DNA of 64,000 nt from Bacillota bacterium (GCA_023390115.1 JAEWDM010000040.1:186001-250000), one strand, 5' to 3'; counted from the stretch's first letter, positions 51,823 to 61,362 are shown. Notes: generated by a model not told the origin, from the sequence alone. Made by a program: numbers and translations.

Positions 51823-52707
51823 ATGAATACTGTCTTAAGTAGAAAACGCACAATTATAGGATTTTTACTTCCGGGAGTGCTTGTATATGTAATATCGGTA
51901 ATAATACCTATTGTCTGGTCAAGCTACTACAGTTTTTTCGAATGGAACGGACTGGGTGACAAAAGCTTTATCGGATTTGATAATTTTGCTAAAATGCTTC
52001 AGGATACTGAATTATGGGAATCGGTAGTCAATACTATTATACTTACTCTTTGGGAAATAGTATTAGAATTGGGCGTAGGTCTGGCAATAGCTCTTTTACT
52101 GCTTAAGATCACAAGAGGGAGAAAGGTGCTTCAGGGCTTATATTATCTTCCTGTAATTGTATCATCGGTAGCACTGTGCCAGATGTTCAAAAAGATTTTT
52201 GCAGTTAATCCGGTTGGAATCTTTAATCAGATAATTTCTACATTCAATCCTGAATGGATAAGCCTGGAGCTGCTGACTAATGTGGAAACATCCCTTGCTA
52301 TGGTAATATTCGTTACAGGATATAAGAGCATGGCTACCTATATGCTTATATTTTATTCGGCGCTCCTGACAATACCCTCTTCATTGCTTGAAGCAGCAAG
52401 AATTGATGGCGCCAACGCCTTGAAGACTTTCTGGAATATTACGCTGCCTTGCCTGAAGCCGACGATTTTTGCAAATTTAATTCTTGTTGTAAACGGCTCC
52501 TTGCGTGCATACGATATTCCCAGGCTGTTGACAGGAGGAGGACCGATGTCTTCATCCCAGACACAGGCGATGTATATGTACAAGCAGGCCTTTACAAGCA
52601 TGAAGTATGGGTATGGAAGTTCAATAGCAATATTTATTGTTATTGAAGCTCTGCTGATAGCCTTGGTAATAAAACAGTTTTCCTACAGACAAAAAGGAGG
52701 GATATAG
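51823..52707 (+). CDS. ABC sugar transporter permease (MalF/UgpA type)
   Basis: A 294-residue permease with six membrane helices. The EAA loop contacting the ATPase reads EAARIDGANALKTFWNITLP, near residues 192-211, in the expected place. Strong AAAGGAG site. It pairs with the next gene to form the membrane channel of a CUT1-type importer. Substrate as inferred for the binding protein. Confidence 0.92.
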   Translation: MNTVLSRKRTIIGFLLPGVLVYVISVIIPIVWSSYYSFFEWNGLGDKSFIGFDNFAKMLQDTELWESVVNTIILTLWEIVLELGVGLAIALLLLKITRGRKVLQGLYYLPVIVSSVALCQMFKKIFAVNPVGIFNQIISTFNPEWISLELLTNVETSLAMVIFVTGYKSMATYMLIFYSALLTIPSSLLEAARIDGANALKTFWNITLPCLKPTIFANLILVVNGSLRAYDIPRLLTGGGPMSSSQTQAMYMYKQAFTSMKYGYGSSIAIFIVIEALLIALVIKQFSYRQKGGI

Positions 52708-52708
52708 A

Positions 52709-53584
52709 ATGAGCTCTCAAGCATTAGCCTTTAAATCAAAGACAAAAAGAAAGCCTGCCTCCTTTTACCTGTCAAGTATAGCGGTATACGCCGTGGCGGT
52801 TATTGTACTGATTTTCTTTGTATATCCTTTAGTGAATACAATTATAGGAAGCCTGAAGACATACGAGGATTTTACAAATACGCCGCAGTATGCCTTGCCG
52901 ACAAAGCTTTATTTCGGCAATTACGTTGAGGTTTTTAAAAATAATTTTGGCAAGTACTTTTTAAACAGCGTGCTTGTCGCCTTTCTCGTAGTGTTATTTA
53001 CAGTTATACTTTCTGCAATGGCTTCGTTTGCTATATCAAAGTTTAAATTTCGCAGGAAGAGGCTGGTGGAAATATTTTTCCTGCTGGGATTAATGGTTCC
53101 TTATCAGGTGGTATTGCTTCCTCTTTACCTGACATATGCCCAGCTTAATTTATTGAATTCCTATTTCAGCCTGATACTTCCGCAGGTTGCTTTCGGTATG
53201 CCCTTTTCGATTCAGCTTTTTTTAGCTTTTTTCTCGGAATATGATGATGCCATGATTGAGGCCGCCGTAATTGAAGGGTGCGGTATTACTAATGCATTCC
53301 TTAAGGTTGTCGTTCCCATGTGCAGGAACATTATTATTACAATTGCAACACTTAGAGCGATATTTGCGTGGAATGAGTATATTTTTTCTTACACATTTGT
53401 TAATTCTAAAGCCATGATGACGGTTGTGCTTGGTCTGAATGCTTTTGTCGGTGAAGAGGGCGTCATTGATTGGGGGCCAACCTTTGCTGCAATTACTGTT
53501 ACGGTTATTCCTACACTTATAGTATATATGTTCCTCGGCAAGTATATGCAGTCCGGACTTTCCGAAGGATCTGTAAAAGGATAG
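52709..53584 (+). CDS. ABC sugar transporter permease (MalG/UgpE type)
   Basis: A 291-residue permease with six helices, one base after the previous stop. The EAA loop reads EAAVIEGCGITNAFLKVVVP, near residues 190-209. Second half of the CUT1-type channel. The absence of a local ATPase gene is normal for this family in Firmicutes. Confidence 0.92.
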   Translation: MSSQALAFKSKTKRKPASFYLSSIAVYAVAVIVLIFFVYPLVNTIIGSLKTYEDFTNTPQYALPTKLYFGNYVEVFKNNFGKYFLNSVLVAFLVVLFTVILSAMASFAISKFKFRRKRLVEIFFLLGLMVPYQVVLLPLYLTYAQLNLLNSYFSLILPQVAFGMPFSIQLFLAFFSEYDDAMIEAAVIEGCGITNAFLKVVVPMCRNIIITIATLRAIFAWNEYIFSYTFVNSKAMMTVVLGLNAFVGEEGVIDWGPTFAAITVTVIPTLIVYMFLGKYMQSGLSEGSVKG

Positions 53585-53594
53585 AGGTATAATA

Positions 53595-54998
53595 ATGTAT
53601 AAGTTATATTTTAAATCAAGACACGGTTGGGTTGGCGATTGTATGCCGTGCTACCATGACGGCTGGTTTTATAACTATTTTCTTTGCGACAGCAGAAGCC
53701 CCGCTCCATTTCCAAATGGCACTCCGTTTGGGTGGTCTCTTGCAAAATCCAGGGACTTAGTGCATTTTGAGGAGTTCGGGGAGGTGCTTGAAAAAGGAGA
53801 GCCTCATACAATAGAGGAATATCTTTACTCCGGTTCGGTAATATATGCTAACGGATGCTTCAGAGCCTTTTATACAGGGCATTGCAACGATTTTATAGAA
53901 ACGGATAAGCCTGCGGAGGTATTGATGTTTGCAACAAGCAAGGACGGAGTCAGCTTTGAAAAGCATCCTGAGCTTACAATTGTTCCTCCGGAGGGGTATG
54001 AAAAGGATTTCTTCAGAGATCCCTTCGTGTATTATGATGAGGATGTTCAAAGGTGGATTATGCTGGTGCCGGCCAGACATTCCGAAGGGCCGTGCATAAG
54101 AAGGGGCTCCATGACCTATTTTACAAGTGATGATTTAGAGCATTGGGATTTTAAAGGAGATTTGTGGTATCCGGGGATGTCCCACCTGCTGCAGATGCCG
54201 GATATGTTTAAGATAGGGGACTGGTGGTATTTGTTTTACTCGGAACGGGATGATGAGCGTAAGACAAGGTACAGGATGAGTAAAAGCATATACGGCCCGT
54301 GGCTTGCGCCTGCGGATGACTGCCTGGACGGGCGCTGCTATTATGCCGCGCGAACCATTGAGGTGGATGAAAAGCGATATCTTTTCGGGTGGAATCCTAC
54401 CCGGGAAAACGGAAGCGACCTCGGCATGTGGGTGTGGGGAGGTGCGGCGGTAACTCAGGAAATCTATCAGCGGGAAGATGGTACGCTTGCAGTGAAGCTT
54501 CCTGAAATTCACGATAAACTATTTTCGGAATCAGAGGCGCAAAGCCTGCCGGAAAGTGTTGGCTTAAGCCGGGCAGACGGCTGGGACGAGATGGTTTTGA
54601 CGCAGAACAGCGGGACATTTTTCCGGCTGGACATGAAGGTCAGGTTCACGGAGGGGACATTTGCGTTTGGAGTCAAAATGTATGAAAATTCGGAGCGGGA
54701 CTGCGGGTATACCTATATATTCTCTCCGCCGAAGCAGGATGTAACCTTTGACAAAATACCCAACTATAAATGGTTTTTATGCATGAACAAGGGACTTACA
54801 CGGCCTGTAAGGCTGATTGCCGGAAAGGAATATGCAATAACGCTTATTGTGGATGACGATATATCGGTGCTTTATGTAGACGGCGTAGCATTGAATGCGA
54901 GGATGTGTGAAAAGCCCGGGCAGGAAATAAAGCTGTTTGTTCACGGCGGGAGTATTTCAGTTTCCGGCATCCGGTTCTTTGACGCACTGAGTATCTAA
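53595..54998 (+). CDS. GH32-like protein, copy 1 (acid/base Glu apparently Gln)
   Basis: A 467-residue cytoplasmic protein: five-bladed propeller of the GH32/GH43 type in residues 1-290 and a beta-sandwich after about 310. The nucleophile position fits D15 in WVGDCMP (aligned to the usual MNDPNG), and FFRDP gives the transition-state Asp. Where GH32 has Glu in the ECPD motif, this reads LLQMPDMF, so the acid/base is Gln unless another residue serves. GH32 enzymes cleave beta-fructosides. It follows the permeases and comes in a tandem pair with the next gene. Reaction may differ from simple hydrolysis. Confidence 0.82.
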   Translation: MYKLYFKSRHGWVGDCMPCYHDGWFYNYFLCDSRSPAPFPNGTPFGWSLAKSRDLVHFEEFGEVLEKGEPHTIEEYLYSGSVIYANGCFRAFYTGHCNDFIETDKPAEVLMFATSKDGVSFEKHPELTIVPPEGYEKDFFRDPFVYYDEDVQRWIMLVPARHSEGPCIRRGSMTYFTSDDLEHWDFKGDLWYPGMSHLLQMPDMFKIGDWWYLFYSERDDERKTRYRMSKSIYGPWLAPADDCLDGRCYYAARTIEVDEKRYLFGWNPTRENGSDLGMWVWGGAAVTQEIYQREDGTLAVKLPEIHDKLFSESEAQSLPESVGLSRADGWDEMVLTQNSGTFFRLDMKVRFTEGTFAFGVKMYENSERDCGYTYIFSPPKQDVTFDKIPNYKWFLCMNKGLTRPVRLIAGKEYAITLIVDDDISVLYVDGVALNARMCEKPGQEIKLFVHGGSISVSGIRFFDALSI

Positions 54999-55017
54999 AT
55001 AACAAACGGAGGGAATT

Positions 55018-56421
55018 ATGTATAAACTATATTTCAAATCAGAGTTTGGCTGGGTTGGAGACTGTATGCCGTGCTACCATGACGGCTGGTTCTATTTATA
55101 TTTCCAGAACGACACCAGAATCCCCGCACCGTATCCAAATGGTACTCCGTTTGGGTGGTCTCTTGCAAAATCCAGGGACTTAGTGCATTTTGAGGAGTTC
55201 GGGGAGGTGCTTGAAAAAGGGAGTCCTGATACAATAGAGCAGTATATATATGCAGGCTCGGTAATATATGCGAATGGTTGCTTCAGAGCGTTCTATACGG
55301 GGCATTGCGACGGTTTTGTAGGAACGGGCAGGCCTGCGGAGGTATTAATGTTTGCGACAAGCAGGGACGGCATCAGCTTTGAAAAGCATCCTGAGCTTAC
55401 AATTGTTCCCCCGGAGGGGTATGAAAAGGATTTCTTCAGAGATCCCTTTGTGTATTATGACGAGGATGTCCAAAAGTGGATTATGCTTGTACCGGCCAGG
55501 CATTCGGAAGGGCCGTGTATAAGAAGGGGTTCCATGACCTATTTTATCAGTGACGACTTAGAGCATTGGGATTTCAAAGGCGATCTGTGGTATCCGGGTA
55601 TGTCCCACCTGCTGCAGATGCCGGATATGTTTAAGATAGGGGATTGGTGGTATTTGTTTTACTCGGAGCGGGATGATGAGCGTAAGACAAGGTACAGGAT
55701 GAGTAAAAGCATATACGGACCGTGGCTCGCACCGGGGGATGACTGCCTGGACGGGCGCTGCTATTATGCCGCGCGTACTATTGAGGTGGATGAAAGACGT
55801 TATCTTTTCGGATGGAATCCTACCCGTGAAAACGGCAGCGACCTCGATATGTGGGTGTGGGGCGGTGCGGCGGTAACTCAGGAGATATATCAGCGGAAAG
55901 ATGGTACGCTTGCAGTGAAGCTTCCTGAAATTCACGATAAACTATTTTTGGAATCAGAGGCGCAAAGCCTGTCGGAAAGTGCTGGCTTAAGCCGGGCAGA
56001 CGGCTGGGACGAGCTGGTTTTGACGCAGAACAGCGGTACGTTTTTCCGGCTTGACATGAAGGTGAGGTTCACTGAGGGGACATTTGCGTTTGGAGTGAAA
56101 ATGTATGAAAATTCTGAGCGAGACTGCGGGTATACCTATATATTCTCTCCGCCGAAGCAGGATGTGACCTTTGACAAAATCCCCAACTATAAGTGGTTTT
56201 TATGCATGAACAAAGGGCTCACGCGTCCTGTAAGGCTGGTTCCCGGAAAGGAATATGCAGTAACGCTGATTGTTGATGACGATATATCGGTGCTTTATGT
56301 GGACGGTGTGGCATTAAATGCGAGGATGTGTGAAAAGCCCGGGCGGGAAATAAAGCTGTTTGTTCACGGCGGAAGTATTTCGGTTTCCGGCATCCGCTTC
56401 TTTGATGCACTGGACAAATAG
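55018..56421 (+). CDS. GH32-like protein, copy 2
   Basis: A 467-residue tandem duplicate of the preceding gene, identical in length and roughly 90 percent identical in protein sequence by eye. Differences gather in the first 110 residues (for example YLYFQNDTRIPAPY for YNYFLCDSRSPAPF, and DGFVGTGR for NDFIETDK), next to the presumed active site, while the rest is almost unchanged. The LLQMPDMF motif with Gln is kept. This pattern suggests recent duplication with change in substrate-contact loops. Confidence 0.82.
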   Translation: MYKLYFKSEFGWVGDCMPCYHDGWFYLYFQNDTRIPAPYPNGTPFGWSLAKSRDLVHFEEFGEVLEKGSPDTIEQYIYAGSVIYANGCFRAFYTGHCDGFVGTGRPAEVLMFATSRDGISFEKHPELTIVPPEGYEKDFFRDPFVYYDEDVQKWIMLVPARHSEGPCIRRGSMTYFISDDLEHWDFKGDLWYPGMSHLLQMPDMFKIGDWWYLFYSERDDERKTRYRMSKSIYGPWLAPGDDCLDGRCYYAARTIEVDERRYLFGWNPTRENGSDLDMWVWGGAAVTQEIYQRKDGTLAVKLPEIHDKLFLESEAQSLSESAGLSRADGWDELVLTQNSGTFFRLDMKVRFTEGTFAFGVKMYENSERDCGYTYIFSPPKQDVTFDKIPNYKWFLCMNKGLTRPVRLVPGKEYAVTLIVDDDISVLYVDGVALNARMCEKPGREIKLFVHGGSISVSGIRFFDALDK

Positions 56422-56445
56422 TATTAAGATTAGGCAAGGAGATGA

Positions 56446-57411
56446 GTGCCATTGAAATTTGATGTGACAGCTATAGGTGAATTACTTATTGACTTTTCCC
56501 AAAGCGGAAGGGGTAAGAATTTGTTGAATGTATATACTGCAAATTGCGGGGGCGCTCCGGCCAACGTTTGTGCTGTTATTGCAAAGCTCGGCGGAAGCTC
56601 GGCGTTTATTGGCAAGGTAGGAAATGATTTCTTCGGAACTGTCTTGAAGAAGGCACTTTCCGATTTGGGAATTTGCGTTGATGGTTTGATAATGGATAAG
56701 GAAGCCAATACGACACTGGCTTTTGTGAGTCTTGACGAAACAGGGGAAAGAGAATTCAGCTTTTACAGGAACAACAGCGCCGATACAAGACTGGAAATTT
56801 GTGATATTAACGAAGAGTTGATTCTTAATAGCAGCATTGTTCATTTTGGCGGCGTATCTCTGACAGATGAGCCGTCCCGCTCAGCAACCCTGACGGCTGT
56901 TGCCGGAGCAAAAGAGTCAGGGGCAATAATCAGCTATGACCCTAACTACAGGCCTATGTTATGGAAGGATCCGGTTACCGCAAAAGAAATTATGACTGAG
57001 GCCTCATATCTGGCGGACGTTATAAAAGTATCCGAGGAAGAATTGCTTTTTTTAACTCAATATGAAGGGCTTCAAGCAGGCTGTGAAGAGCTTATTTCAC
57101 ATGGAGCGTCTGTTGTAATGGTAACACTTGGGAACAGAGGAGTGTATTACAAAACAAAGAATGCAGAAGGGCTTGTAGATGGATTTAAGGTTAATACAGT
57201 TGATACTACCGGGGCCGGAGATGCCTTTATGGGAGCTTTTCTTTATCACATTAAGAATTTTACAAGGGAGGATATCGGAGGGCTGATGAAGGAAGAACTG
57301 AATAAAATAATGTCATTCAGTAATGCGGTAGCCGCTATCACAACCACAGGTATTGGTGCTACGGCTTCCATACCTTCAAGTCTGGAGGTAAGGGAATTTT
57401 TAACAAAATAA
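56446..57411 (+). CDS. PfkB-family carbohydrate kinase (fructokinase-like)
   Basis: A 321-residue kinase. The N-terminal GELLIDF and CGGAPANVCAVIAKLG (residues 32-47) and the C-terminal DTTGAGDAFMGAF (catalytic Asp in the GAGD motif, near 258) define the PfkB family; similarity is strongest to bacterial fructokinases. It would phosphorylate the fructose unit released in the cytoplasm. Start is GTG 56446 or TTG 56452 after AAGGAGATG. The gene lies directly after the GH32-like pair, which supports the fructoside reading. Confidence 0.88.
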   Translation: MPLKFDVTAIGELLIDFSQSGRGKNLLNVYTANCGGAPANVCAVIAKLGGSSAFIGKVGNDFFGTVLKKALSDLGICVDGLIMDKEANTTLAFVSLDETGEREFSFYRNNSADTRLEICDINEELILNSSIVHFGGVSLTDEPSRSATLTAVAGAKESGAIISYDPNYRPMLWKDPVTAKEIMTEASYLADVIKVSEEELLFLTQYEGLQAGCEELISHGASVVMVTLGNRGVYYKTKNAEGLVDGFKVNTVDTTGAGDAFMGAFLYHIKNFTREDIGGLMKEELNKIMSFSNAVAAITTTGIGATASIPSSLEVREFLTK

Positions 57412-57435
57412 TATATTATAGGGTGTGTTATTGCA

Positions 57436-58095
57436 TTGAATTTGAAAAGTTTTTACAGTATGGAAAATAAGCTTTTACATTATACGGGGAAATTTGCGGA
57501 TATCGTTATTGTGAGTCTGCTATTTATTTTATTCAGTTTGCCGGTAATAACATTAATACCTGCTTGTGCGGCGGCTTACTATGCAAGTGTGAAATCAATT
57601 AAATTAAACCATGGAAAGGCGGCTAAGGAGTTTTTGAGATCCTTTAGAGAGAACCTTAAGCAAGGAGCCTTGCTGACGGTAATTGAGGGAGTATTCTTTA
57701 TTATTGCCGTGCTGTCATGCATGTCAATACAGACTTTAGCCAATAACGAAGCTGCTTACAAATTTTTCTTTGTATTTTTCAGATTTATGCTGATACTCAT
57801 ATTTATATATTTCAGTTTAACAGGTCCGGTATTATCGCGCTTTGAAAAAGCGGCAGGCAAAATGATCATTTTTATTCTGTATATCACAATAAAGCATTTC
57901 TGGTCAGCATTAACTGTTGGATGTATTGTGGGTGCTGCTATTATAATTACTTTCTTTAGTCCGATCTACATTCTTATTGCGCCGGGCCTAACCATGCTGA
58001 TTTCTTCTTTTGTAATTGAACCTGTATTAAAAAAGCATATGCCCGCACCTGAAATGAATACATCAAAAGAAGATGTGCCATGGCAGTGGCAATAA
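57436..58095 (+). CDS. YesL-like (DUF624) membrane protein
   Basis: A 219-residue membrane protein with about five helices and the DUF624 opening KLLHYTGKFADIVIVSLLF. YesL-type proteins are common in Firmicute sugar ABC loci but their role is not established. It begins with TTG. It is the last gene of the operon, ending before a strong hairpin. Confidence 0.85.
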   Translation: MNLKSFYSMENKLLHYTGKFADIVIVSLLFILFSLPVITLIPACAAAYYASVKSIKLNHGKAAKEFLRSFRENLKQGALLTVIEGVFFIIAVLSCMSIQTLANNEAAYKFFFVFFRFMLILIFIYFSLTGPVLSRFEKAAGKMIIFILYITIKHFWSALTVGCIVGAAIIITFFSPIYILIAPGLTMLISSFVIEPVLKKHMPAPEMNTSKEDVPWQWQ

Positions 58096-58136
58096 GATAA
58101 GGATTGCTTTTATAAGGCTCATTAATGTATTGTAGC

Positions 58137-58178
58137 AAGTTCTTTTGCCTTAAGTAATTAAGGCAGAAGAACTTTTTT
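58137..58178 (+). terminator. Terminator of fructoside operon
   Basis: Arms 58137-58153 and 58158-58174 form a 17-bp stem with one G-U and a four-base loop, followed by TTTT. Placed 41 bases after the YesL-like stop. Confidence 0.88.
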
Positions 58179-58345
58179 GCCTGTAATTAAATTGGTAACA
58201 GGCATTAGGAACATGATAATAACTGAATATGGAAGGCATATGCCGGGGAAATATCGGAGAAGATTATAAGGCTGTGATTGGTTTACTGTAATAAAGGGCT
58301 ATGGGCAGGAGCTGAAAATTAATTCTGGGGTTCTGTTTTAATCGC

Positions 58346-58374
58346 TTGACATTTTGGTCTATATAGTATAGACT
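58346..58374 (+). promoter_or_regulatory. SigA promoter of BlaI-BlaR-type operon
   Basis: TTGACA at 58346-58351 and TAGACT at 58369-58374 with a 17-base spacer. The first operator overlaps the -10 element. Confidence 0.7.
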
Positions 58375-58404
58375 AAAGGCATAGGTCTATTAAATATAGA
58401 CTAA
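58356..58404. promoter_or_regulatory. Two BlaI/MecI-type operators
   Basis: GTCTATA-TAG-TATAGAC (58357-58373) and GTCTATTAAATATAGAC (58385-58401) are two 17-bp palindromes, 28 bp apart centre to centre, each inside a GGTCTAT...TATAGACTAA block. One covers the -10 region, the other the leader to the ribosome site. They fit dimeric BlaI repressor binding. Confidence 0.85.
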
Positions 58405-58416
58405 GGAGGAATTGTC

Positions 58417-58779
58417 ATGAAAGGGTACAGACTATCGCAAAGCGAAACAAAATTTGCCGATTTAATCTGGAAGCACGAGCCTGTTGTATCGGGCGAACTG
58501 GTGAAGCTATGCGAAAGGGAGCTGAATTGGAAAAAATCCACTACCTATACGGTGTTAAAAAATCTATGTGAAAGGGGCATATTTCAAAATCAAAATGCAG
58601 TTGTTACATCCCTGATAAAAAAGGATGAGTTTTATGCAAGGCAAAGCAGGCGGTTTGTGGAGGATACCTTTGGAGGATCATTGCCCAAATTCCTGACAGC
58701 TTTTATAGGCGGAAAAAAGCTTAGCGAGCTTCAGGCGGAGGAACTGAAAAAGCTGATTGACAGGCATAAGGAGGAATAG
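58417..58779 (+). CDS. BlaI/MecI/CopY-family repressor
   Basis: A 120-residue winged-helix repressor. The family core is clear: LSQSETKFADLIWKHEPVVS, then WKKSTTYTVLKNLCERGIF (recognition helix about 40-56). In characterised systems the partner BlaR1 protease causes cleavage of the repressor between an Asn-Phe pair; here no NF is evident, but SRRFVED in the middle could be a linker. Two operators lie upstream. Followed after two bases by the sensor gene. Confidence 0.92.
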   Translation: MKGYRLSQSETKFADLIWKHEPVVSGELVKLCERELNWKKSTTYTVLKNLCERGIFQNQNAVVTSLIKKDEFYARQSRRFVEDTFGGSLPKFLTAFIGGKKLSELQAEELKKLIDRHKEE

Positions 58780-58781
58780 CC

Positions 58782-60854
58782 ATGGAGAATTTATTTCTTG
58801 CTTTTTTAAATATGAGCCTGACTGCAAGCTATGTAATCCTCTTTATCATACTAGTACGCCTGCCGCTTAAAAAAATGCCCAGGATTATTTCCTATGCACT
58901 CTGGAGTGTCGCCGCTTTCAGGCTTGTCTGCCCATTCTCGTTTGATAGTATGTTAAGCCTTCTGCCCCCCATGGACTCTGTGCCGATTCCGCAGGATATT
59001 GCGTACCGTCAGGGCCCGCAAATCAGCAGCGCCGTCACTTCAGTTGATATGTATGTGAACAGCTCTTTGCCTGTGCCGGTTATGGAGGGAAGTGCAAATT
59101 CACTGCAAATATATACTCGGACAGGCGCCTGTATCTGGCTCCTGGGTATTGCCGCCATGCTCGTTTACAGCATATTTTCCGTGCTTGTGCTGAAAAACCG
59201 CCTGAAAGGCGCCCGGAATACCGCCCTGAACATTTATGAGGCCGACAACCTGAAGACACCCTTTGTACTTGGTGCCCTAAGGCCAAGGATTTTCATTCCT
59301 TCCGGACTGCCGGAAGAGGAAAAGAGCTATATCATCCGGCATGAGCAGACGCATATCGGCAGGCTGGATCATATCATAAAGCCTCTTGCATTTTTTATTT
59401 TAAGCATGCACTGGTTCAATCCGCTGGTATGGATTGCTTTTATATTGATGAGCACCGATATGGAGCTTTCCTGTGACGAAAGGGTGATAAAAGAGATGGG
59501 CGGCAAAATTAAGAAGGCTTATTCCGCGTCGCTTTTGTCGCTTGCGTCAGGGAAACATATCATAAACGGAAGCCCGCTTGCATTTGGAGAAGGTAATATT
59601 AGAGGCAGAATCAAGAATGTGCTGAATTATAAAAAGCCTGCGTTGTGGGTTGTAGCGGCAGCAGCCATTGCTGTTGCCGGTGTCGGAATCGGTCTGGCCG
59701 CAAACCCTAAGCAGCAGAAGCCCGGTGTGGACAATACCGGCAGAGGTGCTTCCATTAAATATATTCAAATAGAAATTACCGATCCCGGAAGCAAGGTGAT
59801 AACCGGCAGGGTTATTACCGATAAGGACGGCTATAATGCAGGAGATACTGTTTCCGCCGCTGTCGGCGAAAATGTTACCTACGATGTGGATTCTCTTGTA
59901 GCCGGAGACTGGATTGATGTCGGCTACTACATTGTTATGGAAAAGCATCCTCCGGAATTTGCGGCCCATAGCCTGTCAAGGCTCACCGGCAGCAACTACC
60001 CGACTGCTTTTACACTGTTCGAGGACAACAAAGTTATCAGGGCAAATACACTCCAAAACTCAAGAATAGCGTCGGAAATGCCTTCCCTCATATTGAGCGG
60101 CCGGGCCGCAGGCAGACCGAGCATAAGTGATGTTCCGGACAGCTCAGGGTATCTGAAAATAGATATAGGAGCAGGAGAAGAAAAAATATATTATGCTTTT
60201 GAAAAGGATGGAAAATGTTATATTGAAAAGCCATATGATACGGTATATGAAATCTCACGCGAGACCTTTGGCGAGCTGCTTCAATATGTGTACAAGAATG
60301 AAATTACGCATGGACGCGCGGCGGAGAGAACGACGCCTGAGCCTGCTGCTCCGGGATGGTCGCCGGGGCAGAGTATTGATACCGCGGATATGGCTGAGCT
60401 GGATTATGCTTCGGATGATATTGTGATTTTTCACGGACATTTCGGACTGTTTGTATACGATCTTAATTCACGGCAAATAATCCGGAGCCTGGATTTAAAG
60501 CCGCTTAATTGTGCCGCAACACAAGGCGACGACTACTGCGATGTCACCGTGAGCGAGGATGGAAACACAGTTCAGCTTCATCGTATGAGCAGTGACAGCA
60601 TGTATGTCTACACCGTTTCGGACAATGCCTTGCGTGAAACGGTTTTTGAGCCTATGAGCAACAGGTTTGGCAGCCGATTTGTCCCGACAGAGGAGCTGCA
60701 CGGCCCGGAAGAGATTGCACACTATAGTCATAATGCCGTCAGATTCGATACGGGCGAATACGGACTGCTTTATACTGACGACTGGACGCTTGGTACCTTG
60801 TCGTACAGCCGGGGAGATATGGTATACGCACTGTTTGATATAAAAGAGAGCTAG
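58782..60854 (+). CDS. BlaR1-like M56 metalloprotease sensor
   Basis: A 690-residue membrane sensor-protease. Four helices (about 5-25, 35-52, 115-135, 205-225, with one more near 295-315) surround the zinc motif HEQTHIGRLDH near 190-200, and the third ligand region MELSCDERVIKEMG lies near 230. The extracellular C-terminus (about 320-690) is not the penicillin-binding domain of BlaR1; it has a Pro/Gly-rich spacer and a beta-rich end with DIVIFHGHFGLFVYDL. It therefore senses something other than a beta-lactam, or senses it indirectly. Target genes besides the operon itself are not visible. Confidence 0.88.
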   Translation: MENLFLAFLNMSLTASYVILFIILVRLPLKKMPRIISYALWSVAAFRLVCPFSFDSMLSLLPPMDSVPIPQDIAYRQGPQISSAVTSVDMYVNSSLPVPVMEGSANSLQIYTRTGACIWLLGIAAMLVYSIFSVLVLKNRLKGARNTALNIYEADNLKTPFVLGALRPRIFIPSGLPEEEKSYIIRHEQTHIGRLDHIIKPLAFFILSMHWFNPLVWIAFILMSTDMELSCDERVIKEMGGKIKKAYSASLLSLASGKHIINGSPLAFGEGNIRGRIKNVLNYKKPALWVVAAAAIAVAGVGIGLAANPKQQKPGVDNTGRGASIKYIQIEITDPGSKVITGRVITDKDGYNAGDTVSAAVGENVTYDVDSLVAGDWIDVGYYIVMEKHPPEFAAHSLSRLTGSNYPTAFTLFEDNKVIRANTLQNSRIASEMPSLILSGRAAGRPSISDVPDSSGYLKIDIGAGEEKIYYAFEKDGKCYIEKPYDTVYEISRETFGELLQYVYKNEITHGRAAERTTPEPAAPGWSPGQSIDTADMAELDYASDDIVIFHGHFGLFVYDLNSRQIIRSLDLKPLNCAATQGDDYCDVTVSEDGNTVQLHRMSSDSMYVYTVSDNALRETVFEPMSNRFGSRFVPTEELHGPEEIAHYSHNAVRFDTGEYGLLYTDDWTLGTLSYSRGDMVYALFDIKES

Positions 60855-60903
60855 CGCCCTGTGACGGAACTTATCTCTAAGCAGGCAGGGCGCCGGATAT
60901 AGG

Positions 60904-61362
60904 CTAATGGCGGGTATACCGGGAATTCCCCCACGTTATCCGGATATGTGCAAAGGCAAATATAGAGGCAAAAGCTGTAAGGAGCAGGTGGAGCTGCAGA
61001 ATACCGGAGAGGAGAAAAATGAGGCTTGGGACAATTGCGAGGGTGAGAGCATAGCCTGCCTGTGCATGCTTCATATATAGAATCCACACAATCCAGTACA
61101 CCAGTATAAGCACAGCGTTGCCGGCTAAATACACTAAAAAAGCATTCTTGGAATAAAAGCCAAACTCCGCAAGGCCAATGTTGAATACCATAAGGAACAT
61201 AGCGCCATAGCGCCCAATTTGTTCGATAACAGCAATAGTCTTATTTCTATACCTGTTTTCAGGAAGGCTGCCTTTTGCTGTCCATACAATGTTAGGGATC
61301 AGCAGCATTAACACAATTATAGCACCGAAAATATTAATCCAGCCCATTTTAGTACCTCGCAT
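60904..61362 (-). CDS. Five-helix membrane protein, unknown
   Basis: A 152-residue hydrophobic protein with about five membrane helices (starting at residues 8, 47, 75, 104 and 130) and few polar residues. The inner Met at codon 6 follows GAGG and may be the true start (61347). I do not recognise the family. It is convergent with the sensor gene, with 49 bases between them, and seems to be alone. Confidence 0.7.
   Translation of the reverse strand: MRGTKMGWINIFGAIIVLMLLIPNIVWTAKGSLPENRYRNKTIAVIEQIGRYGAMFLMVFNIGLAEFGFYSKNAFLVYLAGNAVLILVYWIVWILYMKHAQAGYALTLAIVPSLIFLLSGILQLHLLLTAFASIFAFAHIRITWGNSRYTRH

Larger units (their letters stand above)
58096..58416. other. Intergenic region: terminator, then BlaI promoter
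   Basis: Besides the terminator at 58137-58178 and the promoter/operators at 58346-58404, a 20-codon frame at about 58229-58291 (MEGICRGNIGEDYK...) is seen but has no ribosome site. Confidence 0.5.
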
